This document shows positions 1 to 10,602 of a stretch of DNA of 64,000 nucleotides, piece after piece. The DNA is from Sabellastarte sp. h YS-2021 (taxonomy: Eukaryota; Annelida; Polychaeta; Sabellida; Sabellidae): contig OZ024927.1 in the NCBI GenBank assembly GCA_964017235.1, positions 55,743,293-55,807,292 of the forward strand, in the 5' to 3' direction. How positions within the stretch are numbered: the first letter of the stretch is position 1; each line of letters begins with the position of its first letter. The translations under genes and the position numbers were made by a program. The notes under the pieces are model-generated. The model had not been told where the DNA came from. It worked only from the letters and a program-made list of their open reading frames with translations, and did not search any database.

Positions 1-600
1 TTTTTTCTATTTTCAAAGAATGTATCTTATATTGATATTGATCAAAAGAAGACTCTAACTACCTTATGATTTAAATATTAATAATGTTATGGCCATCTTA
101 AATTTAGTTTCAGCCCTAAGTTCGGTTAATGTTTAAATTTTTAGAATAAAACTTCACATTTATAAAGGTTGAATGAAGGAATATTCTGATTTTATGGTTA
201 CCTTAAAGTCCCAATATTAGTGAGGTTATCGTCACCTTACAGTAAAAAAGGAAGTTTTCAGCCTTCAGCTATCTTGTTGTTCAACTGACCTCAGCTAAAC
301 TTTGTCCACTTATAAAGGATGACAAAAGGGACAATCTTCTTTTATGGTCACCTTAAAATCCCAATATGAATGAAGTTATGGCCACCTTGCAGTGAAATTA
401 TGGAGTTTTTAATCTCTAGCTATCGTATTGTTCGGCTGACCTCAATTTTGCAGACTTATAAAAGATGGCAATAGGGACATTCTAATTTTATTCCACCTTG
501 GAGTTCCAATACAAGTACAGCCATGGCCATCTTGATGTAAAAATTAATGTTTTCAGAAAACATCAGTTTAACTCGACACATTGATTAAGGTTAAATGTCA
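1..600. repeat. Tandem-array fragment (array I)
   Basis: Imperfect units contain phrases such as ATGGCCATCTTAA, CACCTTAAA and TTTATAAAGG. The block resembles 57280-57602 and 59527-59850, so it is one repeat family. No coding region is supported. The site around 401-420 (GGAGTTTTTAATC) is useful because it shows the uninterrupted form of the place where a family C element sits at 59526. Confidence 0.75.
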
Positions 601-925
601 CAGGAAAAGAAAACTAAAGTTTACTTATATTCTTCAGTACACAGAAGCATAAACATAAAAGCTATTCCGAGCCTATTTATGTGTGGAATACTGCTGTGTG
701 TGGTTTTTTCTCTCTTCCCAGTTCTCTTCAATTATCAAGTAAACAAACCTCTGCACTCGGTGGTTTCCGTGAGGCATTTCAATGCTACATAATAGCTACT
801 AAACATTGCCCTCCAAATGTACACAGTTATTCGCTGAGTCAGGCTTTCATACATGTACTGTTGTTTATAAAATTGAAAATCTACTACAGTAAAGTGTTGT
901 AGTCATTGTCATAGTTAGAATTTAA
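601..925. other. No recognisable feature
   Basis: AT-rich sequence. Short overlapping reading frames (about 60-75 codons) show no family signature and look like chance. Confidence 0.5.
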
Positions 926-2363
926 TAAGTAAGTAAGTAAGTAAGTAAGAAACGCTTATATAGCGCCGAATTTGATGTAAACATCCTCTAAGGTGCTGAT
1001 ATGCAAAAAGGGATAGTCCAGTTCCAGAAAGATGTCCGTTTCCATATTAGCGTCCGGTAGGGGAGATAGGCTATGGTGGAGGATAAGCCAATCTAAAAAG
1101 GTATGTTTTCAACTGTTTCCTGAAACCAGAAATGCTTTCTATGGTTCTGATGGCTTGAGGAAGCTTGTTCCACTCTGTGGGAGCCCCTGCTATGAAACTG
1201 CGTAGCCCTGAGCGTTTATTTGGTTTAGATGAGGAAATTGATAGGCGATTGCCCCGTGTGAGATCACTCCGCCTAATTAGAGCGGAGAGATATGGAGGTT
1301 GACTCAAATGTATTGCTTTATAAATGAGGAGATTATATTTGAACAGTATACGGTAATGAATGGGGAGCCAGTGTAGTTTGTGCAGGAAGGGTGTAACATG
1401 ACAGTATTTATTTAGCTTGCACACCGTCCGACATAAGGCATTTTGAACTCTCTGTAGTCTGCTAGTATATGCCTTTTTTGTGTTGTAAAGCAGTGAGTTA
1501 CAGTAATCCAGACGACTGCTTACCAAGGCATTTGCCACCTTTACAGCTGTTTCATGATTTAAGTACCTGCGGACCCTTCGTAGTTCCCAGAGATGGTAGT
1601 AACTTATGCGACATAGATTAGCCACGTGTTTTTGCATTGAATTTTCAGCATCCAGGATGACACCAAGGTTTTTTACCGATTCAGCTGGTTCCATGGTGTT
1701 GCCAAGCAAACTCACTGGGAAAGATGACTTCAGGGAACTTCTAATTTGATCATCACCAATCACTATGAATTCTGTCTTGTCAGGATTTAATTTAAGCTTA
1801 TTATTTCCCATCCAAGCCTGGACCACCTCAAGGCAATTTGTTAATTCAGTGATACTGGAATCGAAGTTACTAGAGTCGAGTTCCAAGTAAATCTGTGTGT
1901 CATCTGCATATAAGTGGTGGGTGACATTGAATTTAGATATGACTGAACTGAGAGGGATTGTGTATAGGGTAAAAAGGAGTGGCCCTAGAACTGAGCCCTG
2001 GGGAACCCCGCAAGGGAGTTGAAAAGCATCTGAAAGATGTCCATCTATTTTGATGCGCTGCTTGCGTGAGTTGAGGTATGACTGGACCCACTTAAGCACT
2101 ACCCCATCAATGCCATACCAGTGCTGAAGGCAGTTGAATAGGATTGAGTGGTCTATCGTATCAAAAGCTGCAGATAAGTCCAAAAGGACTAATCCAACAG
2201 CTGCACCCTTGTCCATTGATGTGGCAATGTCATTTTGTATTTTGAGCAATGCTGTTTTAGTTGAGTGAAAAGCTCTATATGCAGACTGGTTTTCGTTAGA
2301 TATTCCCTCGTGAGCAATATGCTCATTTATCTGCTTAGCCACAGCTTTCTCTATGAGTTTATA
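926..2363 (-). mobile_element. 5'-truncated CR1-like non-LTR retrotransposon
   Basis: Read on the minus strand, the insert begins near 2363, inside the region just upstream of the RT core, and ends with a short 3' UTR containing GGCGCTATATAAGCG followed by a (TTAC)n tail (TAAG repeats at 926-949 on the plus strand). A short-repeat tail in place of poly(A), and the wording of the RT motifs, fit the CR1/L2/Rex group. The endonuclease domain is missing, which is typical of incomplete target-primed reverse transcription. Just beyond the 5' junction the frame hits stops in TA-rich sequence. Confidence 0.85.
1071..2342 (-). CDS. Reverse transcriptase, C-terminal part of a CR1-like ORF2
   Basis: A 423-codon uninterrupted frame copies element RNA into DNA in family members that are complete. 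Motif A is LVLLDLSAAFDTIDH with the catalytic Asp near residue 55. Motif B is GVPQGSVLGP near 112-121. Motif C is YADD at about 145-148. Thumb and C-terminal regions follow to the stop. The first codon listed is a GTG inside the frame: coding similarity continues a few codons upstream (KLIEKAV) before a stop, so this is not a true start. Full-length CR1-type ORF2 has an N-terminal AP-like endonuclease of several hundred residues, absent here. The intact frame implies a fairly recent but dead-on-arrival insertion. The exact clade (CR1, L2 or Rex) is unsettled. Confidence 0.88.
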   Translation of the reverse strand: MAKQINEHIAHEGISNENQSAYRAFHSTKTALLKIQNDIATSMDKGAAVGLVLLDLSAAFDTIDHSILFNCLQHWYGIDGVVLKWVQSYLNSRKQRIKIDGHLSDAFQLPCGVPQGSVLGPLLFTLYTIPLSSVISKFNVTHHLYADDTQIYLELDSSNFDSSITELTNCLEVVQAWMGNNKLKLNPDKTEFIVIGDDQIRSSLKSSFPVSLLGNTMEPAESVKNLGVILDAENSMQKHVANLCRISYYHLWELRRVRRYLNHETAVKVANALVSSRLDYCNSLLYNTKKAYTSRLQRVQNALCRTVCKLNKYCHVTPFLHKLHWLPIHYRILFKYNLLIYKAIHLSQPPYLSALIRRSDLTRGNRLSISSSKPNKRSGLRSFIAGAPTEWNKLPQAIRTIESISGFRKQLKTYLFRLAYPPP

Positions 2364-2870
2364 GTATTATAGTATTAGTTTTATAGTTTTACAAATGATA
2401 ATCTGACAGAATGGTTATGTGTTTTGCTTGGGGTTGTAACAAGGCTTGTGGGAAGGCTTTTTTTCTTTTACAAAGGATTTATATTTTTATATATTTTTAT
2501 CACTTATGAGTAGTGTGTGGAAAGTATATATAGGAATTTTTGAGCAGCTAATAAGTAACTATCACTAATCAAGTAGTAAATTCAAATGTGATTATTCTGA
2601 AGACTAATAATGAGATATAAGTACACACAAAACTGTTGAACTACATGTAATTTTATATCAAACTTGTAGAAAGAAGTGGTGGTAAAGATTTTAAAGATTT
2701 ATAATAACTCAGAGCCTCTAATTATTGATTTATCGTGGATGATTTCACAGCGCCACTTTAGAAAGAGCTGGAGAGATAATAGCCATATCCATTTGTAAAC
2801 ATTTCATATTTTATTTTATAAGCACTTACTGAGAGCATATTAACTGGGATTCATGTCCAAAAAGAAATGT
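2364..2870. other. No recognisable feature
   Basis: AT-rich unique-looking sequence between the LINE and the next tandem array. No gene, RNA or clear repeat signature was seen. Confidence 0.5.
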
Positions 2871-4420
2871 CATTTTGAGGTAAATTATACGCTGCCGCCG
2901 CGCGTAGAGTGATTTTTGGCGTTAACGCTCTAAGAGGAAAACGACAGCAGCTAGGTTCACCAAATTTGCAAGATATCTTCATTGGGGGGTAAGCTTCTCT
3001 GGGAAGGAAAATAGCCTCATTCTGAAAAACAAGATGGCCGCCACGGGCATTTCTTTGAAAATAATCGACATTTTTCTACTGGCTGTTTCTCATAGGTAGA
3101 AGGTTGAATCTCTTAATAGGTGATATGTATAACAGATATACATGTCCTCTACAACCTTGCACACATTTGACCTTGAAGCTCTTAATTCAAGGTTATCCAC
3201 GTAGTGCCGAAGTAACCCACATAGCGGACTTTAAAAGTGCCTATATCTCCCTTATTATTGGTCCTGGAGGTTTGCAATGTGAAACCAACCAATAGGAAAT
3301 CATGTGTTGCGAACCTTCTGATGTTGTCAGAATTGACCTTGGACCCCTCCTTCCAGGTCCAATGAGGATAGCCAAACTTAATAGTGCTTATAACTCGCTT
3401 ATTATTGATCCTAGAGGTTTGGGATGGTAAACCAACATATAGGAAATCATGGGCTGGGAATCTTCTAGCGTGGTCAGATTTTACCTTGGGCCCCTCCTTC
3501 AAGGTCAAATGAGGATAGCCAAACTTAAAAGTGCTTATAACTTGCATATTATTGGTTGTACAGGTTTGGGATGATAAACCAACCTATAGGAAATCATGGG
3601 CTGGAAATCATTTGCTGTGGTCAGATTTGACCTTGAGCCCCTCCTTCAAGGTCAGATGAGGATAGCCAAACTTAAAAGTGGTTATAACTCCCTTTTTATT
3701 GGTTGTACAGGTTTATTATTGGTCCTAGAGGTTTGTAATATGAATCCAACCTACAGGAAATCATATCCAAATTTTCTGATGTCATATTTGACCTTGGACC
3801 CATCCTTCAAGGTCAAACGAGTATAGCCAAACTTAAAAGTGCTTATAACTTGCTTATATTGGTCCCAGAGGTTTGGGATAGTAAACCAACCTTTTGGAAA
3901 TCATGGGCTCGGAATCTTATGGTGTGATCAGATTTGACCTTGGGCCCCTCCTTCAAGGTCAAAAGAGGATGGCCAAACTTATAAGGGCTTATAGCTTACT
4001 TATTATTGGTCATTGAGGTCTGGGATAGTAAACCAACCTCTAGGAAATCATGGGCAGGAAATCTTATGGTGTGATCAGATTTGACCTTGGGCCCTTCCTT
4101 CAAGGTCAAAAGAGGATGGCCAAACTTATAAGGGCTTATAGCTTACTTATTATTGGTCCTTGAGGTCTGGGATGGTAAACCAACCTCTAGGAAATCATGG
4201 GCTGGAAATCTTCTGGTGTGGACAGATTTGACCTTGGGCCCCCTCTTCAAGGTCAAACGAGGATAGCCAAACTTAAAAGTGCTTATAACTCACTTATTGA
4301 TGGTCCTAGAGGTTTGCAATGTGAAACAACCTACAGTAAATCATGTCCTGCAAATTTTCTGATGTTGTCGAATTTGACCTTGAACCCTTCATCGAGGTCC
4401 AAAGAGGATAGCGAAACTTA
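2871..4420 (+). repeat. Leader plus about eight ~148-bp tandem units
   Basis: A leader (2880-3110) with AAGATGGCCGCCAC precedes units that repeat the phrase AGGATAGCCAAACTTA near 3363, 3512, 3657, 3820, 3966, 4112, 4260 and 4406, a period of about 147-148 bp. Each unit carries TTTGACCTT and AAGGTCAAA about 13 bp apart, an inverted pair that could fold. Related units occur in reverse at 15330-15560 and inside the family A element at 44340-44930. Small reading frames here are by-products of the repeat. Confidence 0.85.
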
Positions 4421-4554
4421 TTATTGTTGGTTTCTGTGCATTTAAAAGAAAATGATTCAAGTTATTTTGCTAAAGTTAGGCATACATTTGGCTTGCTTGG
4501 TATTGCATTTGGCACTGTTAGCTCTGTGGGTAAGCGAGTAAGAGCTATTAAGGT

Positions 4555-4960
4555 AAGCTCGAAAATTTTTGACCCAGAAGGTACTAGAGAGGTATTCTAT
4601 TCAAAAGTGATTTTCGTCACTTTTGGAGGCCATCTTGTAGTTTAGTGGAAAAGAAAAAATTGAACCATTGCTTGGAAACTGTAAGAGATAGAGATCCATA
4701 GGGTAGTGGAAAAGTATATATCCTATACATAAGGGTAAAATTTCAATTTTCATAAATTTTGGCGGCCATCGTGGATTTTAGCTGAAAATAAAAATTTTAA
4801 ATATCTTGGAAATCGTATATAAGAACAATTGGGAGTGAATTTTTGACCTGGAGGGTAGTAGTGAAGTAGCCTATACAAAAGGATAAAATTTTAATTTTTG
4901 CAAATTTTGGTGACCATCTTGGATTTTAGCTGAAAATAAAAAATTGGAAATATATCTGTA
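4555..4960 (+). repeat. ~150-bp units with GGCGGCCAT word, diverged
   Basis: About three diverged units share phrases with the last array of the 28-35 kb element (GTAAGAGATAGAG, TTTTTGACC, GGCCATCTTG). This links two arrays that lie about 29 kb apart. Confidence 0.65.
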
Positions 4961-5039
4961 ACAATAAAAAGATGGAGCAATTTCAAGTGAATTAGTGAGA
5001 AATTTACATACTTTGTCGTCAAATACTGACCTGATAAAA

Positions 5040-5990
5040 TAACTTTATACTATTTTATGACAAGCTTTTACTGTGCCTATGGACTACTTTTCAGATACAG
5101 ACCCCTGACTGACCAGTATATTTGACTTTTATGACAACTTTTCACTCTGTCTGAAATGACTACCTTTCCTATATATTGTGTGACAACTATGTTTGCATGC
5201 ATTAGTCATAAACTAGTCACTTTTGGCTAACTAAAGGCAAATATATGACAATTTTATGACAAACTTGTTACCGTGCCTGAAAAGACTATAAATTTTACTT
5301 ACTGACAAATGAGTGTGATATATTATTCATAAAAGAGTCACCTCTGAAAAAAACTAACAAGTGTACATCAGTCAGATGTGACTACTTTGTGACTAATGTA
5401 TGACAAACATTCATTTGTGAATAAGTAAAAGGTAGTCTTTTCAGGCACCGTAGAAAGTTTGTCATAAAATTGTCAAATATAGTTGTCTTCAGTTTTTCAG
5501 AGGTGGCTAGTTTGTGACTAATATTTGACAAACATACAGTTGTCAATGTGGAAAAGGTAGTCATTTCAGGCACAGTAAAGTTTGTCATAAAATAATCAAA
5601 TATACTGATCATTAGTTAGTCAGAGATGACTATTTTGTGAATATGTGGTGACTGATATATGACATACTATTGACTAATATGTTTGACTATCTTTGGATAA
5701 ACGTTTTACTGTGCCTTTGGCACAGTGACAAGTGTATGTTTTTCATATATTAGTCAGAAAATAGGCATCTCTGACTAACAACTAGCAAGTGTATGCTAGT
5801 CATTAATTAGTCATTAACTTGTCATTAGTTAATCAGAGGCGACTTTTCTGACTAATATATGACAAACTAATGACTAATAAAAAAAGTTGTTTACTAACAA
5901 GTTTATGACTAGATATACTTGACGAGTTTTAAACAAATAAACACTAGTCGTTAGGGTAGTCATCTCAGGCACAGTAATGCTAACTTTTTT
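5040..5990. repeat. Head-to-head inverted tandem array
   Basis: Left units (to about 5380) read TTTATGACAAAC with GTGCCTGAAAAGACTA. Right units (from about 5390) carry the reverse complements, TAGTC-TTTCAGGCAC and TTTGTCATAAAA. Units are about 160 bp. The switch of orientation lies near 5360-5400. No coding capacity. Confidence 0.7.
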
Positions 5991-6949
5991 TTGTCACTGA
6001 TTTGTCATTTCAGTTTTCAGTGTACAGTAATTATGAATGTCATAAAAATTTTCAAAAGATATAAGCTACTTTAAATATATATAACAAGTGAACCACTAAC
6101 CACCTTCCTGTATTATCATTGATTGAAACACTTTAGCTTTCACTAGAACTTTACTTTTCAATGGCTCATGAAAATGTGGCTCTGTTTTATATTCCAAATT
6201 AACTTTTGTACATTCACTGCTTGTGTTAGAGTTATAATTCTATCTGTATGCAATGATTATTCATTAAATTTAGAAATACCTTATTTCTTCTACAAACAAA
6301 ATCACACAAGTTAAAAGTATGGCAACAAACTCCTCAAACTATGACATAAATGATGGGTCCAAGTATAGATATACCTAATGTTTATGAGTGTGTTTTAGAT
6401 TAAATCTGAGATAACATTGGAAAACTATCCAGCAGTATTCGCACCTTAAACTATAAATAGAGTCAGGAAATACAGGTCATCACAACAGACACTATGATAA
6501 AACATGCAGGATCCCAGTCAGGATCCCAGTCAAAAGTACCAAAATGAAAATTAGGACATATGTCATTAGTTCTATTATAACATTTTCTAAAAGAAGGAAA
6601 TCATTTTACATTTGCAAATATAATTAGTGATTATAATATTTGTCTATTTTATAGTAATGTAGATTAAAGATGTCAATTAAGTTGGGATTATTATATGTCT
6701 GGGACAAGCTTTGGGTGATTCACAGACACAAGTCTGTTTAGTAGCTCTTACGTCACTCAAAGTGCAGACTTTGGCCTGGATTGGCCTTGAGAAGCACATG
6801 TGCTTGTTCAGCTAAACATTTACTGCTGTGATTGTTTGTGGTGTGTTTTATTACTTCTAAATAGATGTTTTGGATATGTTTCCTCCCTACCAAAACACTA
6901 AAGCAAAAAAATTATTTTCCTGTGATCTTTAAGAAAGATTTTTATGTTC
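5991..6949. other. No recognisable feature
   Basis: AT-rich sequence. One tiny duplication (AGGATCCCAGTC twice near 6510) is visible. No gene or RNA supported. Confidence 0.5.
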
Positions 6950-7034
6950 TTTTTACTTAAAGTTCTTGTATTTCAGAGACTTTGGCCATCTTAACATAGT
7001 AAATATATAGCTCTTGCTCCCACCTCATTTTTTG
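6950..7034 (+). repeat. Array I terminal fragment
   Basis: Matches 59770-59845 (GACTTTGGCCA, TTGCTCCCACCTCATTT). The match stops in the T run where the family A element begins. Confidence 0.65.
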
Positions 7035-7540
7035 TGTCAGCTGACTTGTCAGTGAGCTGATATTATGGCATCACTCTGCGAACAACTTCTCCTCAAAAAC
7101 CACAAGACCCAGAGACATGCTGTTACTTTTAAAAGAAACCTTATCTATAGAGGATGATAAATCGTAAAATTCATGCAGATCAGTCTGTTCGTCTGTATGC
7201 TAGAGCCATTAGAAGATAGGTACCCCCACTCAAAGTATGAAAATTTCAACACTTTATCACAATTTTCTCATTCACTATTGCAGGAATCTCTCTCTTATCT
7301 TGCAGATCTGTACTAGGCCATAAATAAATTCCCTTGTGTGAGTATCAGGCCTGGATCTTTCCTAGTTTTTATGAATTTTTAAATAATTTTTACAGGCATT
7401 AAAACTCATGTGTTCATACAGTAAATCACTTTTACTTATAAGTATTGCATTTACAACATTTTGTTAAATATGTTTTTCACCTATTTTTCTTTCACCTATA
7501 ACATAGTAAAAATTCAGACTTGTAGCTGGTTGTAAACTTG
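7035..7540 (+). mobile_element. Family A element, 5' part only (A1)
   Basis: It starts with TGTCAGCTGACTTG, then the family A leader (AACAACTTCT, GAGACATGCTGTT, AAAATTTCAACACTTT) and one degenerate array unit containing CTATAACATAGTAAAA. No 3' inverted repeat or hairpin follows, so the copy is truncated or deleted on the right. The 5' junction lies in a T run within array I sequence. Confidence 0.7.
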
Positions 7541-8220
7541 TGTAATAGCTGCATATAAAACTATACATTTGCCACATTTTATGATCTGCGCAAAATCTGC
7601 ATCAGAGCAAAGAATTGGCTGTGTGTGTTACAGAAAAAAACTGCCTCTGCATGTGTGTTATATATGTCTGTTTTTTCTCCTTTCAGTGTTTCAATTGAAG
7701 TAGAGAGAGGTGGGGGGAGGGGTGGGGAAGATTTACAATAGATCTTTTCATCTCCTCAGGTGATTCTTTATTTTTCAACATCTCCTCAGGTTATTCTTTA
7801 TTTTTCTCTTAGTGTGCATTATTGAGGCACAAATATCACTTAAATTCTATGATATATATTACTTTTAGTGATTTTGTGTTGCATGTTAACTTTAAAAATA
7901 TTTAATGTACAATTAGAAAACCAGTTTACAACACTGTTCTATTTTTACATTGTCCAAGGTTTTTAATGGAGAGGGGTTGCAATATACATGTACTTGAATA
8001 TTTGGACAAATTACCGAGAAAAAATGTTTCTTTAAGTTAAAAACAAAGCTTGTTGTGGTCAGCCTTACTTTATGGAAAGTCAGAATAAATGCATTTGCAA
8101 AGAAAACCCATAAAGATTCCTTATTACATACACAATTTCTATATTGATCAGTGAAGAGTATTTTAAATTCAGATTTTGACATATTCAGAAATATTACCTT
8201 ATACTAATATCTGTTCCCAT
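7541..8220. other. No recognisable gene
   Basis: AT-rich, with a short duplicated phrase (CTCCTCAGGT near 7755 and 7785) and a purine-rich GGTGGGGAGG stretch near 7710. Nothing else recognised. Confidence 0.45.
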
Positions 8221-8530
8221 TACTACCATAAGGAGGTTATGTTTTGGATGTGTTTGTCTGTACCTCTGTTTCTTAATACTTAAAGACATGAATAAATCTT
8301 TATGAAATTTTTTATGTATGTAGGGCCTGACTGGTGGAAATGAAATGAAATTTTGTGAAAAAATTCAGATCACATTCTGGATACAAAAACCCTGAATTTT
8401 CAAATGTCAAATTTTAATATATTTTTTCAAATGGTTTTGCTTTATTATGGTATCACTTTATTATGGGACATCTTGTCTGTTTTGAGAGACTGGAAAAAGC
8501 CTTAAAATAAATATATCCTGGAAACAATTT
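8221..8530 (+). mobile_element. Terminus of another hairpin-ended repeat
   Basis: A stem CATAA-GGAGG-TTATG at 8227-8241 is followed by a pyrimidine-rich leader, resembling the 5' ends of the other families here. A later phrase (TGTCTGTTTTGAGAGA near 8475) recurs near 62015. No partner end found. Confidence 0.4.
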
Positions 8531-9744
8531 ATGGTTCCACATTTACAGCTAGTCTCTCTTCAGCCAACCTCTAGTTCTATGCTAAATTTGGTTCCCCAAG
8601 GACTGAAAGAGTTCAGATGATGGAAGGTAAAAGAGTAACTTTATGACCTGTATCATTACTTATTTTGTCATGTCCTGCAGCAAAATAATGTACATGCTTA
8701 AATCCAAACAATATTATACTATAATAAACTATTTTTATGTATCTTACACATATCAGGACATACACCAATACACATGACTCACTACATCAACAGATATATA
8801 CAATTTAGAACACATGTATAACAAATAAAATGTGTATAACTCAACAGTCACCAAAATTTTAAAAAAATCAGTAATCTAATCAAATCTGATGTGGACTTTT
8901 ATAGCACTTAATCTCCAACAACTGACAGACTCTAAGGTGCAATTAAACAAGACAAAATACATATGAATAATCATAAATCCCAATAACCTAGAAAGATAGT
9001 TACCAAAAGGACACAGGGGTGACAGAGAGGCTATGGCAGATGGGCTTTTGCAATACTGGTTCATCAGGAAAAATAAGTGTTCGGATTAACCACTAATGGC
9101 CATCCCATTCGCAACAAAAAAAGATGAAATATTATACATAAACATCCCACTGAATGACATTTTGATAAAATCAAAATTATTTATAAAGCCAATAATTTAT
9201 TAAAATAATGGTTACAATTATAAATTGCAATTTATAATATAAGAGCATATAATATCTGTGCTTTGTTTAATCGATCGTTTTTAAACCAATTAAATAAAAG
9301 TTTTAAAAAGTTCATACCAGAACTACTGCTCCATCAAATTTGACACAAAAATGTTGAAAGATTAATAATTAAATCATTGTGACATTATTTCAATCTGAAA
9401 TAATAAGAAAAATAAGTGCTAGTCAGTAAATCTCCATGATATACTCAGATTAAACTATAATGCCATAATGGCAGAGGTAGAAAAAGTTCTTGTGCTTTAA
9501 ATTTGTGCCTTATGCCTAGGAAAGATCAACCTAAATTCATCTTACAGGCCCAAAGCTGAACTAGAGCAGAATTTGTTCATAATCTTTCCTCATTCATGTT
9601 TAAGAACATAGATTCAGTGACTAAAATTTTGTTTCTATAGAAAGTAAAAGGTTAGTTCAAGTATCAACAAAAAACAGGACTTTTACGAATAAACGATCCC
9701 AATTTCACTACACAAATGTTTAAATTTGTTTCATTACCCCCACA
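8531..9744. other. No recognisable feature
   Basis: AT-rich. No motif-bearing frame, RNA gene or clear inverted repeat was found. Confidence 0.45.
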
Positions 9745-10095
9745 CTGAAAATAAAAGTTAGTTGGTCTAACAAAAAAAATTGGTTGATCCTACAATGTCT
9801 AATTTAACCAACCAAGTGAGTTAAATCAACCAAGTATGTTGGTTGGTCAAACAAAAGAAAGTTGGTTAGATTTAACAAACTTAGTTGGTTCCTCAGACAA
9901 AGCATACTGGTAACTCTAACTAAAGTGATTGGTTTCTACCACCAGATGACTTGGTTTATTCAGCCAAGTGATTTAGTTACTTGAACAAAGTTGGTTAAAC
10001 AGGTCAATTATTCATTAGACAGGCCAATGTAAGTTGGATACCTAAACTGATTTCATTGGTAAGAGCTATAAGTAGGTTTCTCAAACTAGATCAGT
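9745..10095. repeat. Degenerate AGTTGGTT-core short tandem tract
   Basis: About 350 bp in which AGTTGGTT, TTGGTTGA, AACCAACCAAGT and near variants recur every 20-30 bp, mostly separated by AAC/ACA-type words. Degenerate but clearly non-random. Confidence 0.6.
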
Positions 10096-10313
10096 TAATT
10101 ACTTTAATTAATTAAATTGATTACTGATTTGGCTGCATGGTCAAATAACTTTATTACCTTATCCTTTTCAAAATAATGCTTTATATGATAATAAACAAAC
10201 AAGTCACTCATACTCTCAAAATGCTTTATTGAAACATATTTCATAAGAATTAAAAATTTTAAAAACAATCTAAACTGTAATATTTCTAGTTCAATTGGCT
10301 TTAATGTCACTTT

Positions 10314-10602
10314 CAAGACATTATACAGGTCACATCACAACAGGTAGTTTTAGTGGCATAGCAAACCAGTGCATATTGGTAGATCCAGATTCTATGCTGT
10401 AAACTGATGGGTATCAGTAAGCAACTACCAACTTTTAAGCTTTGTGTTGGGTGTTCAGAGGTGGGAAGTGAGTGTGTTGACCAAAACTAAACTGAAGCCC
10501 TCTTACATGTATGTTATACAATAGGGATGCCAAAAATAGTATTGTGTTTCCTCAAGTAGTTTGTTTGTTTATTTGGGGTTTTACGTCGCTTTCGTAGTTT
10601 CC
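10314..10602 (-). mobile_element. Old SINE copy plus a separate SINE 3' tail
   Basis: 10314-10478 is a diverged copy of the SINE at 20574 and 21799 (ACAGGTCACATCAC, CTGTAAACTG, AAGCAACTACCA, TCAGAGGTGGGA). 10556-10602 has the SINE 3' end on its own (TTATTTGGGGTTTTACGTCG). Both are read on the minus strand. Confidence 0.65.
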
